Source: Nipponacmea schrenckii (Eukaryota > Mollusca > Gastropoda > Lottiidae). Taken from it: a stretch of 64,000 nucleotides of DNA. The stretch covers positions 24,415,106 through 24,479,105 of the forward strand of contig JAUJPP010000005.1 in the NCBI GenBank assembly GCA_030562195.1, in the 5' to 3' direction. Shown piece by piece: positions 29,422-40,600 of this stretch. Below the pieces are notes generated by a model, which saw only the letters and a program-made list of their open reading frames with translations, did no database searches and was not told the DNA's origin. Positions within the stretch are counted from its first letter, which is position 1, and the number at the start of each line of letters is the position of its first letter. The translations under genes and the position numbers were made by a program.

Positions 29422-29827
29422 ATGAAGGACAAGGAAGCAAGACGAATTCCAGGAGTTAAAGACAGTACCATTATGGCAAATCGGAGAAGAAAGAAGCGTG
29501 TTAATTATGGATCAGGTGTTGGGGAACAACTAGCGGAGATGGTCAACTCGAATGTTGAAAACCAAGGTGACGAGTCTCAAGATTCAGTGAGTTTTGCTTC
29601 GGATGAAGATTCTAGTTTTTCCAGATCAATAAGTCTTAATGATAGTGTGCCAGGAGATATGTTTGACTTAGAGCACACCGAAACGGAAGTAAGGGTAGTC
29701 GCGGATAATTCTGATGTTGACAGAGCTGTAGTTCTGTCTAATGATGGTTTGACCAACGCTGATGAGAACATTATAGAAGCAGACAGCGATTTCAATGACC
29801 ATGTTGATAATGGTGCGGAAAACACAG
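29422..29827 (+). CDS. Coiled-coil membrane protein exon 1
   Basis: Acidic, Ser-rich N-terminal arm. Ends in phase 1 at GTAGTT. The open frame continues past the donor, so intron retention would give a short 162-aa form. Confidence 0.65.
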
Positions 29828-30351
29828 GTAGTTGTCTCTATCACATAGTACTTGATAAAGGTAAGAACAAGATTCACTTGGGTCTGAAGGCGTTCATAGC
29901 TTATTTTTAATACATAAACAGATTTGAATGAGATAGGCCTAGTCTACACCCAAAAAGAAATGAAATTATCTGAGACGTGTTGTTTAGTCAAACATGAATT
30001 GGTGTACCGGTAGCGGTATCTCATGATTTTCACCTATATAGTAGTGGTCGGTGTCTTGTGCGAAACAGACCATACTTAATTCCACTTATATCGAAACACT
30101 TGATAGTATTTTTCCACACATACAATTATTCCTCCCGATTTTGACTTGCTTTGAACCAATTAGCCTTTTTCGTTAACAGAATTGTGGTTCTTGTAATAAT
30201 TTTTCTTTGACTTTATTATAGCCATATCACCATGACTTCTAAAGATGCCCAAAAAATAGAAATTTTTAAACTGTTGTCATTTGTGGACTTATCTAACTAT
30301 ACAACTTAACTTTCAGATTTAAAATTTTATGACAATTCTAAGAGGTAGTAT

Positions 30352-30382
<31 letters not shown>

Positions 30383-31202
30383 CATATATTGAAAAAAAAT
30401 CGTTGTTTCTCCCTTTCATTAAATCAGACGTATGGATTGAATATATCACCCCAAGTGATGTATTGCAGGTACAGTTAGTTGTCTTATATATAAAATATAA
30501 CAGAAGGGTTCACATCAACGATTTTTAAAAATTTATGTATTTACTTTAGTTTCAGAGTTCAATACAGCTCGGACGTGGAAGAATTTATTTTTTTTATCCC
30601 TTCTATCAGTCCCTTCAATTGGGATATTGTGGAACTCTTTGCAAAGTATCGATAAGTTTATTCCAGCATTGTGTCATTTCACTCTGCAAACTGTTTGTGT
30701 CGCAGTCCTGGCAATCACCTTTGTTCTTTTGTGCATTATATATGTCTCCGGGCAAATGCCTGGGAGATGGACACTGTCTCAAATCAATGATTCACTTACG
30801 TTTGATGGTAATGATGACCAGAAGTCCAACTTGACCTTCAATATAGGCGTCCAGACAAAAGTTGGTGGTGATGGCCTTGCTAAAGTCTATAGAGAGATAG
30901 AGAATTGCGAGGCCCATCTAAAAGACGTCAGACGTCAGTTTCTAAAATTAAAGCGATGTTACTCACAAAAACTTGCCAAATTAAAAGCGACATCGAAAGA
31001 ACAGAGGGAATTTTTGAGTCGTTTGCAATTACAATTTCCCGATTTAGAAAGAGAAAGAGACATGCTAATCGCGGAAAAGGAAGCAATAGAAAAGCAACAT
31101 GAAGAAGAAAAAAGAAGGAATCGTGAACTAATTGGCAGATTTCAAAGATTACAACAACAATTGGGACGCAATGGACAGCGACAAATGGCCAACCCATATT
31201 GA
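29422..31202 (+). CDS. Two-exon membrane protein with C-terminal coiled coil
   Basis: Exons 29422-29827 and 30556-31202 join at phase 1 (CAG|GTAGTT to TTTCAG|AG), giving 350 aa. The N-terminal 135 residues are acidic and Ser-rich with a basic cluster (RRRKKR) near residue 20. Two hydrophobic stretches follow: a weaker one near 145-160 and a strong one near 177-199 (CVAVLAITFVLLCIIYV). From about 235 to 340 the chain is a charged, heptad-rich coiled coil (LERERDMLIAEKEAIEKQ). The family is not recognised. The layout resembles the front part of SUN proteins (nucleoplasmic arm, membrane segment, coiled coil), but no SUN domain follows. The second ATG, at 29473 (MANRRRKK), is an alternative start. 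A poly(A) signal lies 38 bp after the stop. Confidence 0.7.
30556..31202 (+). CDS. Coiled-coil membrane protein exon 2
   Basis: Acceptor TTTAGTTTCAG. Carries the membrane segment and the coiled coil; ends RQMANPY-stop. Confidence 0.72.
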
Positions 31203-31239
31203 TTAAACGACTTATTTGATATAAAATCTGATAATGTTA

Positions 31240-31245
31240 AATAAA
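31240..31245 (+). promoter_or_regulatory. Poly(A) signal AATAAA
   Basis: Canonical hexamer 38 bp after the stop of the coiled-coil membrane protein gene. Confidence 0.6.
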
Positions 31246-31699
31246 GTACTTTGGTCATTTATGACAATGTTCTGAAGTAAACATTTAGTCTCCTTTTGCC
31301 AGTACCTGGATAACATGGGGCAACGAGCCCATGCAAAGAGAAGACATGCTCCAGAGATTGTATAAAAGCCAATTAAAAACTATTTTATTTTCTAAAACAA
31401 CCATTTACGTATTTCTGTGCTACAACTAGAACCGCATAAACCAAAACTCGACACTTTCGAAATTCTATACTTTATAAAACCTGTCCTTCTTGCCCCGTGC
31501 TTGGGGCAAATGGCCTTTTGGTGTGGGGTAAAATACCTATACTGGGCGTTTCACCCCCTACATATGGTTATCAAACACATTTCTATTTTTCTATTTTAAT
31601 TTGTTTAAAAGATCAGAAAACAACACTGAACAATTTTTTTTTAACAAAATCATGTCATTCAGAATAATATAGGCGTATTTTGAAACATGAGTGACATTC

Positions 31700-33420
31700 A
31701 AAAGATTACAAGTCAATCACATTCGACATCAGATTCACAGTTTGGACAAATAAATTGACGAGTGCCCGGTGAGCCCATTTTGTGCAATTCTGACACTGAA
31801 CCCAAATATCTCCTGGTCTCGTGGTGCTATAAGGTTCACAGCATATTAAACATGCCCATTCTTCTTCATCAGATTCGTCATTAAAGGTTTTGCTGTAGTT
31901 TTCTTACCTGTCTCCTTTCTTTGTTTCAAAAGTTTCTGCTGGTTTTGCTTTTGTATCAGAGCCTTCGTATATGGAGAAGAAGTCAGAAGTGCTGATGATT
32001 CTGCTTTTCTGATTCTAGGTCTTTTTTTTTGTTGATATTTTTGAAAAAGGTGAATGTGTTCTTATGAAATTTCTGATTTTTTCAGTTGATGAACCTACAG
32101 CAGGCTGATACTTTGGAAACATCACATACGCAATTATTATGTCCGACATCTTCTCCGAATGATTGGAACTGAACAAAAAGTGGCTCCCCAATACTGGAAA
32201 TGATGCTATCAGCTAGGGTGCTGTACCTAATACTAGTACCTGGTGGAAGATCTGTATTCACATGTTCCACATCAAATGTTTTGAATTCTTCGATATGATT
32301 TTTAAGACATGTTGTAACATTTGATCAACATCTAACCCAGTGGCAATGCTTCGAAAGAAGCAACGTCCATTACCAAAGGCTTGTATTATAGTTGTTGGTA
32401 GGGAAAAACAGTCAATGGATGAAGATGAAGTTAATGAAGCCCATAGCTTTTCTGTAGAGTCAGATGTATTGAATGTGGTTGGGTGAGTGAATACATTAGT
32501 AATAGAAGCAGGTTCGGTTGGCGTAGTTGAAGGATCAGATTCGGTTGCCACTAAAGTTGTCCCAGTGGTTTCGGTCCTGATAACATCAGATCCAGCAGAC
32601 TTGGTTGGGAGAGGCAATTCATTGCTCATTAGTGGAAGTCCAGTAGACGTTGTCTTAGAATTTGCATCCTTTTGTGTTGATGCTAATGTATCCGAGGCTG
32701 ATCCATTTACACGGGGTGATTGTGATAAGACTGTATTCAATCCAGGTGAACTCATCGTAGATGGATGCTTCTCTTCAGTCACTTCTTCTCCAATAAAGTC
32801 TTTCTCACAAAAGACGCTTGCGTCATAAGGCCACAATCCACATGATTTAAAACCATCTACAGCTTTTTCAGGAGCTGCTGACTGAAGGAAAGCTTTGCCC
32901 GATATTTCAGCGATTTCATATATCGTGATTCGCTTTTCAGGATTTGCAACCATCCAGCTATCGCCGCAGGCATTGAAGACACTCTTCAAAGATTTAAAGT
33001 AGGATCTATCCAGTGGCTGCATCTTATGTGTGCTATGTGGTGGAAACGTTAGCATTTCAATGCCATGTTCTCTGCAGAACTCAACAGCAGCCAATGTTGT
33101 GACTATTTTGGCCATCCAGGAGGATTATATGCTTAGACTCTTTAGACACATTTGTAAAAGTTACAAAATGTTCAAGCCATTTTTAAAACATCTGAGTCGC
33201 TCGAGCCAGATTGATTGGCAAATCCATCAGATTGGGTTGGTGCACCGTTCATAAGTGTGTCAAACATACGCTTTCTTGGAAAAATATACATAGGGGGCAA
33301 TTAACCACTAGTTGCATTAAATGCACATATAAATGTGACCAGCTCACCCCTTTCAGCACTTGTCACTTTTCCAACCTGCCTTGTTCCTTTCAGTGCCATT
33401 ACTTTCAAAGGCATCTGTAT
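31700..33420 (-). pseudogene. Decayed pogo/Tigger-type DDE_1 transposase with OTU-like and PHD-like segments
   Basis: Read on the minus strand. 33412-33250 encodes KVMALKGTRQVGKVTSAERG, then NATSG-stop and PPMYIFPRKRMFD, which is the DDE_1 catalytic region. Stops and a frameshift follow to 33115. From 33115 to 32258 the frame is open: EFCREHGIEMLTFPPHSTHK, MQPLDRSYFKSLK and GFKSCGLWPYDASVF are the end of the DDE_1 core. A Ser/Thr-rich stretch and FGNGRCFFRSIATGLD, resembling an OTU protease Cys loop, come next. A frameshift near 32260 leads to 32082. Beyond it are LLTSSPYTKAL and a Cys/Trp pattern (WVQC-x2-C-x2-W) like the PHD-type finger at the C-terminus of these transposases, interrupted by stops. 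It is a dead copy that moved by cut-and-paste. No terminal repeats were identified. Confidence 0.85.
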
Positions 33421-33458
33421 TAACCCTGGTTAAGACACTTTCGAATCTCTGTGGCGCC

Positions 33459-33662
33459 TTAAGGTCCTTGCAGGTATCCCAAAATCCCTGCTCGCTCGAA
33501 TTGTGGCACACCTTCACTTAAAGCTTTCAGAGCTGCAGTCAATTTACCATCCCCCGTACTGACCTCTATGACTTTTTCTAACGTAATTTCTGACCATCCT
33601 AAAAAGACACACAAAACCTTATTCATAATGCTTATTTCTATTTCGAGAGCACTTTCTCTCAA
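33459..33662 (-). pseudogene. Possible N-terminal fragment of the DDE_1 transposase
   Basis: A 67-codon open stretch upstream of the transposase remnant contains TLEKVIEV and LTAALKALSEGVPQF, faintly like the psq/CENP-B helix-turn-helix of pogo transposases. If so, the linker to the DDE domain has been deleted. Weak. Confidence 0.3.
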
Positions 33663-34002
33663 TTATCTACCGTTTTTAATAATAAAATCGCTTTGACTGA
33701 ATAAGGGGGCATAAAGCCCACAGATGGCCGTTTTACCCCGAACCCTAGTTCGTTAGTTGAAATCAAATGTAAGAACGCCATTATGTAAATTCCTTTCTTG
33801 ACGTGAATGATGATTTTGACGAAACATTGCCCTTCCCGGAAAACAGCAATAGGCTATTTATCTGAAACGTTTTTATCTCGTCTTGGACATAAGCTTAATT
33901 ATCACTAGAAATAACAATAAATGGGCTTAAAAAGATATTAAAACATTAAAAACTTACGTTTCTAACGACCGGTGTAATCTTGACAGGCTTTGCGAAAGGG
34001 AC

Positions 34003-34736
34003 TTAAGGGGGTTGACAACCTTATCGTTCGAGGTGTATTTCAATCAAGAAACCTATTAAGTTGACATCCATTCTCGTGCTGAAAATTGGCTGAGACCCGA
34101 ACGGTTTCCGAACCAGCGATCTCAGAGTCAGGCACCTAATCGCCAGCAATACATGTCAACCGTCTAGACCACTCGGCCACGGACCATCCACAAAAATGGA
34201 AGGCCGCGAACCGGTAGACTTTACTGCGAACATGCATTACCCCTCTGATAATCGGTTCAAATTTATTGAACATTACTAATATCGGTCTAGAATTTTCAGC
34301 TTCATTACGCTTTTTTCCAAGTCTTATACGCTCTTTCTATTTCTACTTCCATCTCGCTTACAATTTATCCGATTTTTACAAACTTTGGCTTCAGCTAAAG
34401 CTAACGATGTCCTCTATAACTTTACGTTGGCTTTTTTTTTTATAAAATGAATAGTTTTTAAAAAATTCAATTTTTCGTAAAGGCACACGCAAAATTTTGA
34501 TTTTAAATAGTCTAGTAGATTATGCTGATTTTAAGGGAATAATTGACGTTTTTTTCGTTCATATTTCATACCCTATTGCTCAAAGTTGAGATGTCATAAA
34601 GAAATAAATTTTATATTTTTGGATAGCTGAAAGTCCTCTCTTTCCATTGATATTTAAATATTTCAGATAGGTGGAAAAGAAGTGGTTGAAATCGTCTATT
34701 TTTTGTTCATAGGTTTAGGGTTGTCAACCCCCTTAA
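34003..34736. mobile_element. TTAA-bounded non-autonomous DNA element, copy 1
   Basis: Begins TTAAGGGGGTTGACAACC and ends with its reverse complement followed by TTAA. Internal blocks are shared with copy 2 at 36,214-37,262. No coding capacity. TTAA ends are typical of piggyBac-type insertion, but the family is not proven. Confidence 0.8.
34088..34188 (-). mobile_element. tRNA-related SINE head nested in TTAA element copy 1
   Basis: On the minus strand TGGCCGAGTGG (box A) is followed about 60 bp later by GGTTCGGAAACC (box B with one extra base), as in Leu/Ser-type tRNAs. The acceptor stem does not pair, so this is a SINE or tRNA pseudogene rather than a working tRNA. Confidence 0.5.
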
Positions 34737-36213
34737 AGGGATGCTACTCAACACCATGTATCCAGTCTAAACACGTGGTTGCTCTCTATAATTAGCATGG
34801 GCGTTTGACCCCGACTGGGCTCTTTGCCCCATGTTACCCACAGTTGTTTGCCTTCCCGACCAATTTCGGTACTTCAACTAAGACTTTAAAGGGATAATAG
34901 GCGTTAGAATACACTCGTCCTACGGCTTATATTTGTATTTCATATTGACTATTAGTTAAATAAGTATGCATCTAAAAAGCCACAATAAAAATATATTCGG
35001 AATTTTAAAAAAAAGTGAGCCAGCGACGATTCCATTCAGTTTGATAATAAAAGCGTCTGGTAAATCAACGTAAAATCATTGTGGAATTCAACTAGTGTGG
35101 TCAAGGACGCGTGAAAACCTCACATTGTTTAGAGTAAATTCCCTTTATATTACACGATTTGAAAATCGCTTGATGGATGGTCAAGCGTTAGAATGATTAA
35201 CTACTTAATGTTGGGGATTTATCGGATTTTAGAAGATTTTGATGTATAGGTAAGTCCAACTGATGGATATATACTGTTATTTCCTAATTTAACTAAACTT
35301 AAATTTTTATGTTGTTCTAACACCTAAAATTTTCGAATTTAACAACGGATCTGAATAAATTCTTCTCCTCCGAACAATTAAGTTATGTGCCTGAATAACA
35401 AGGGAATAGATAATGACGGCACTCTGACATAAACGTCTTCGAAATAGAGTTTTTATTGACGTTTATAATTAAATTTTGTATAGATTAAAACTACAGTCCC
35501 AATCATGCTAAATCGAAATATAGATATCTTACTCAAAAAGCCTGTCTAAAATGTTTAAAAATGGGCAACATTTATACTCTTATTGTTTACAAAGCAGTGA
35601 AAAATTCACTCTTAATTAAGTTATAAATATCGTTTTTAACATGTCTTGTAACCACCAAACATAAGCTGATCAAAGGTAAAATAAGAATGATTATATTAAG
35701 GGGCAAATAGGAGATATTATTTAATTTTTCAAAAATGTTTACAATCATATTCAGACTACATAAACAATAAAAAGACATATAACTATATAAATTTATTAAG
35801 CGTTCTAACTCAAATTGCAAAGGTTGTGTAATGATATTCAAAAACATCTAAATTTCGAATATATAGATAAATTATCAGAAAAAAATCTTCAATAACCTAC
35901 AAAGTAAACGTGTGCATGTGATGATAGTATCAATGGGGATAGATTTGTATCCATAATACATAAGCGATTTTGAAATTAGAGTTTTATTAGAGTTCAAATT
36001 CAAATATCAGTATATATCTAAAACGTATGTCAATATTGTTAACATTCTAAATGATTATATCTTGAACTCAAAATTAGTATTTTCATACATATAAATGTTC
36101 TCGTAGGAACCAGTATTGTCTTTATATATTTCAAATTTGATAAATTCATTTTATTATATTCAAAATAACATTATTTAAATGCAATGTAACAAACTAAACA
36201 TAACATGATCAAT
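34737..36213. other. Intergenic between the two TTAA elements
   Basis: AT-rich with no supported gene. AATAAA on the minus strand at about 36150-36155, just beyond the TTAA element, is a candidate poly(A) signal for the MIB-PARP gene. Confidence 0.35.
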
Positions 36214-37262
36214 TTAAGGGGGTTGAAAACCTTATCGTTCGAGGTGTATTTCAATCAAAAAACGTATTAAGTTGATATCCATTCTATTTGTCATTTAAAA
36301 AAACTCATCTAGTAAAAATTTTAGCTCTATCGCTTTAGTAGTTTGTCAGACATGGGTCCGTAAAGATAATCTATTTATAGAACACAATGGGGTAATCCTC
36401 TATGTAGACGTACAAATTACGTTGTCAGTTGACATCTTTGAGTACTACGTCATCAGCTAAATAAACCATTTCTACGTTTGTCCAATGACATTGCGTTTGT
36501 CGATCAGATTTGTATTGGGGAAAATCCAGAAGTCACGCGATTTCCCATAAATCTTTACGTCACATGTAAACAGAGAAATTTTATGATAGGTGGGTAGGGG
36601 TGTTTTGACATGTGCTAATCCATTGTTTTATCTCTTTAATTATGTGGTTATCGGTGCATATCGATGCCTAAAAGGTGCTTAAAGATTTCTACAGCATGAA
36701 AGACAATTTTTTGATCGTTAATTACGTAAGGTTTACATGTGTTTGCAAAATGTTGAAAAAAAACTGCCATTTTTCCAAAAGCATATCTCGCTTACAATTT
36801 TTTACAAACTTTGGTTTCAGTTAAAGCTTACTATGTCCTCTATAACTTTACGTTGGCTTTTGTTTTAATAAAATGAACAGTTTTTTAAAAATTCAATTTT
36901 TCGTAAATGCACACGCAAAATTTTGATTTCTATCAATATCTTCAAAACAAAACAAAATTATCCAAAAAGCCAACGTAATGTTGTAAAGATACATGTAGAC
37001 TTGTGTTGTGCAAAATTTCAAACTTCTATATTAAATAGCCTAGTAGATATGCTTATTTTAAGGGAATAATTGACCTTTTTTTTGTTCATCTTTCATACCC
37101 TATTTCTCAAAGTTGAGATGTCATAAAAAATAAATTTTATATTTTTGAATAGCTGAATGTCCCCTCTTTCCATTAATATTTAAATATTTCAGATAGGTGG
37201 AAAAGAAGTGGTTGAAATCGTCTAATTTGTGTACATAGGTTAAGGGTTGTCAACCCCCTTAA
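36214..37262. mobile_element. TTAA-bounded non-autonomous DNA element, copy 2
   Basis: Same terminal repeats as copy 1 (TTAAGGGGGTTGAAAACC at the left, its inverse at the right) and the same internal blocks, but about 1,049 bp long. Its right edge is 20 bp from the stop codon of the MIB-PARP gene, so it probably lies in that gene's 3' untranslated region. Confidence 0.8.
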
Positions 37263-37282
37263 GCACAATATACTTTTTCAAA

Positions 37283-37688
37283 TTAAATATATGTAATAAG
37301 GTATTCAGGGTAGCATTGAGTGTTATCAAATATAACAAATATATTTGGTCTATCTTCTCTATCAACAGCTGAATCATATATTATATTAGGCTCATACAGG
37401 TCAATTGGTGGAGGTTTTCTCATATGTTTTTCGCCTTTTGTATATTTTCCAACTAAAACTTTGCAAACAAACATGTAACGGTATCCATTTTCATCTTCTA
37501 CAGTATAACCATCGGATATTCTGGACTCTGTGGCAAAATAACAACCATTACCATACAAACCATTTTCTACCAGCCTCATGTCTAATCCTTGGTGAAGAAT
37601 TTGGTTTACAACGTCTGGTTTGGTTCCGTGAAAAAGCAGTTTTTCATTGACATCAAATCCAGTTATTCTCTGCATACTTTTTTTCTTA
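37283..37688 (-). CDS. MIB-PARP gene exon 18: PARP catalytic core and stop codon
   Basis: Residues 853-987. Motifs: LLFHGT (NAD-binding His, about 873), YGNGCYFATESRISDGY (second triad residue Tyr, about 903), KVLVGKYTKG, IIYDSAVD, and the end NTQCYPEYLITYI. The stop TAA is at 37283-37285. The coding end lies 20 bp from the edge of a TTAA-bounded repeat. Confidence 0.95.
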
Positions 37689-40600
37689 CTGCAATGAAAG
37701 TATAAAATTTGATCATCATATGTGGAAAGGTTAACTTGTGGAACTCAAACACTACTATAGGATTTTTTTAAATTTTATTTGAAATCCCCAGAGACCTTAG
37801 ACAAGTTACTATAGACAATACTTACGTGCTATAAGCTTCCCATCTATCAATATTTTGAATTCTTTCAACTTTAATTGGCTTTTTATTTCCTGTCTTGCTA
37901 AAATGTTCAACAACTTCACGATATTCGTCAGTAACATCCGGCAAACCGTCTTTAATTTCTACTTTAATAAAACCCTGTCCTGATTTTATTGGTATCCAGT
38001 GAACGGGATACATTTCTGCCCCTGTAGAGGAGCGTCTCTTTTTCACAGACATCATTACTCTGGAATGAAAATAGACTAGACATACACATGTACAACGAAG
38101 AATTTTCCTATGAACAAAGAGTGTCAGTGGTTTAATTGGACTCTGTAGCACACTGAAAGTCGCTCTAAAATCACCTGATGTGAAAACGAACGAAATTCGA
38201 AATATATTTAATTTTCAACGATTAATGATTAATTACCAAACCAATCAAGATCAATTGCATACAGTTGTACCGACAAAATGTCCAACAAGGGAATCAATTT
38301 TTTTTGACATATTGAAGAATTCTAATGTTTCTATAGAAGAGTATCTCTTATAATAGCTAATACAAAGCATACCTTTTCAATAAACCTTTGGAATCAGCAG
38401 ACACAAGATCGAAAACTGTCTTTCCTTGTTTATTTTTCATTTCCAAATCAGCTCCAAATTGTGTTAATACGTAGGTTACATCAAGCTTCCTTTCATATCC
38501 ATGGCGTTCAGTGGTTTTGCTGTAAATTGTCTGAAAATATACGTTAAAAAAAAACATTAGCTGTGACATAGCTGTTGAATGCCTAATTGTAGTTCGCCAT
38601 ACTGAATATCACGTCCAACTATAGCTAGAAGATTGTGAATCAATCTATAGCATCCTTTTCCACTTTCTATACGCCCAAAATGTATTTTGGTCGTATATTT
38701 TGATCACCCCTGTCTGTCTGACTGTGTGTGTGTGTGTGTGTCTGTTCACATTTTTCTTGTACTCACTCTACAGTCTACAATTCTACACGGATATTTTTTA
38801 TTTTTGTTATATGGGTTAATAACATTACAAAGAAGATCCCTATTGATTTTGGTGCTGATCGGACATTTTTTGGCCGAGATATAGCATAAAACTTCATGGT
38901 AACAGTCCTGTACTTATTTTCCAGCCGACAATATTGACAATTCGACAGACCTCCCCTTTTTCGACGTCACAACCAATCAAAACACGCGAATTCAATAAAC
39001 CCGCGAATTGTAGTCTCTGTCACCCAGACAAATTACTATTGCATAGATATCAAAAGGACTGGATTGTCGAGTTTAACCTCGGTCTAAAATTCAATAAAAT
39101 TAAGTCTATCTTGTCACTTCCAAAGCTTAAATTTCTTTCTTTTTTTATTTCACGAAGGTTTGTGTTTGTGTTATTATATTATCAAAGTATGCAGTGCATT
39201 CGTCAAACAATGTTATTATGCCATGTAAAATAGTGAGAGTCAATATCTTGACGACAGTCTTCTCGACTGACTTTCCAAAGAAAATCTCCGATTAAGTAGG
39301 TCAAATTCTGAAATGGATTTTCTACCCCACATTAAGTTGGAAGTCCATATCCTCATATCGACAAAATATTTAAATACCGGTAGGCCTAATAAAGGTTTTA
39401 TCTTACTAAAATTTATTTGATTCGTCCCGATATCAATAGCCTAAATCAGATATCGCTTGTAAACGTTGGCTTTTTTAGACCTAAGTTTTATTTAGTTTTA
39501 ACTTCAGAACACTTGACATCTGCCGACGACCGGCTTGAAATTGTGAATGTATCTTTTATAATAGAAGCAAACCTTTTGTGAAAGTCGTGCATCAATCAAT
39601 AATTCCTGCGATAAATTTCCCGGTAAACTAGCATGACTTACTGCTAATCGCCATCATGTTATTTCTGTAACGTTTGTTAGATTTGGTGTCATTAAAATAT
39701 TTGGCATGTGGGTTATTGGGGACTTAAAGTTGATCTGATTTTTGTGTTGTAAGATACTTATAACCGAGATATATCGTTAAACGTAGAAAAATCTTTAACA
39801 TATGTATCTGTAGTATGGCTGCCATTTGGGCGTATTTCAATGCATCGCATTGCTATCTTTAAAACTGGTGACCACTGGTGCATTGCACGTACTTTCACGT
39901 CACATTTAAAATGCACAATAATAATTTCTTGAAAACTACCGTACTGCTCCCAATATAGTATCTCTAGATTGACACTGGGGTTGTTATTTTATGTATAGAT
40001 GTAGAATTACCGTATTCAAACTTAAATCCAAAGCCGACAAATGAGCTGCTGTATTGCCATCCTTGTCCTGATGATTTATATTTGCACCTGAAAATGGAAA
40101 ATAAATTGATTGCTTCATCTTCTTTAAAATTTAAAACATTGGAAATTAAAGTATCTATAACATTTTTTTTTCATCTTGTAAAGTTTTAAGTAAAACATTT
40201 AAAATTGTGAAGGTATGGCTCGCCACCTTCAGAACTACAGAATCATATATGTATACATTTGATGAAATTCGAATTTTAAATGTTAAAATCGGCAAATAAC
40301 TTCTGGTGTATTATAAAAATTGTGATAATGTGATTCTCATTCAGGAGTCGTGAATTAATATCGTGCCATAAGCATGCGTAGTTTATTTATCTACCTGTAC
40401 TAAGTAATAAATCGACCATAGGTTCGGATTTTTGGATTACAGCTAATTGGAGTGGTGTTCTGGCATCGAAGTCTTGAGCGTTTACATCACATTTTTTCTG
40501 AAGTAGAAAAAAATGTTAATGCTTATTTTGCAAAGGAATGACCACGTTATCACAAAGCACAAGTCGTCACTCTCCTGGTGCTTTGGCGGGAACTGTTGTT

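Noticed and set aside
31100..31700. SUN domain downstream of the coiled-coil membrane protein
   Set aside because: A stop codon and poly(A) signal follow the coiled coil, and no SUN-like sequence was seen before the transposase remnant.
32487..32828. 113-codon plus-strand open frame
   Set aside because: Antisense shadow of the transposase remnant on the minus strand.
34088..34188. Functional tRNA gene
   Set aside because: Box A and B are present, but the acceptor stem does not pair and box B has an insertion.
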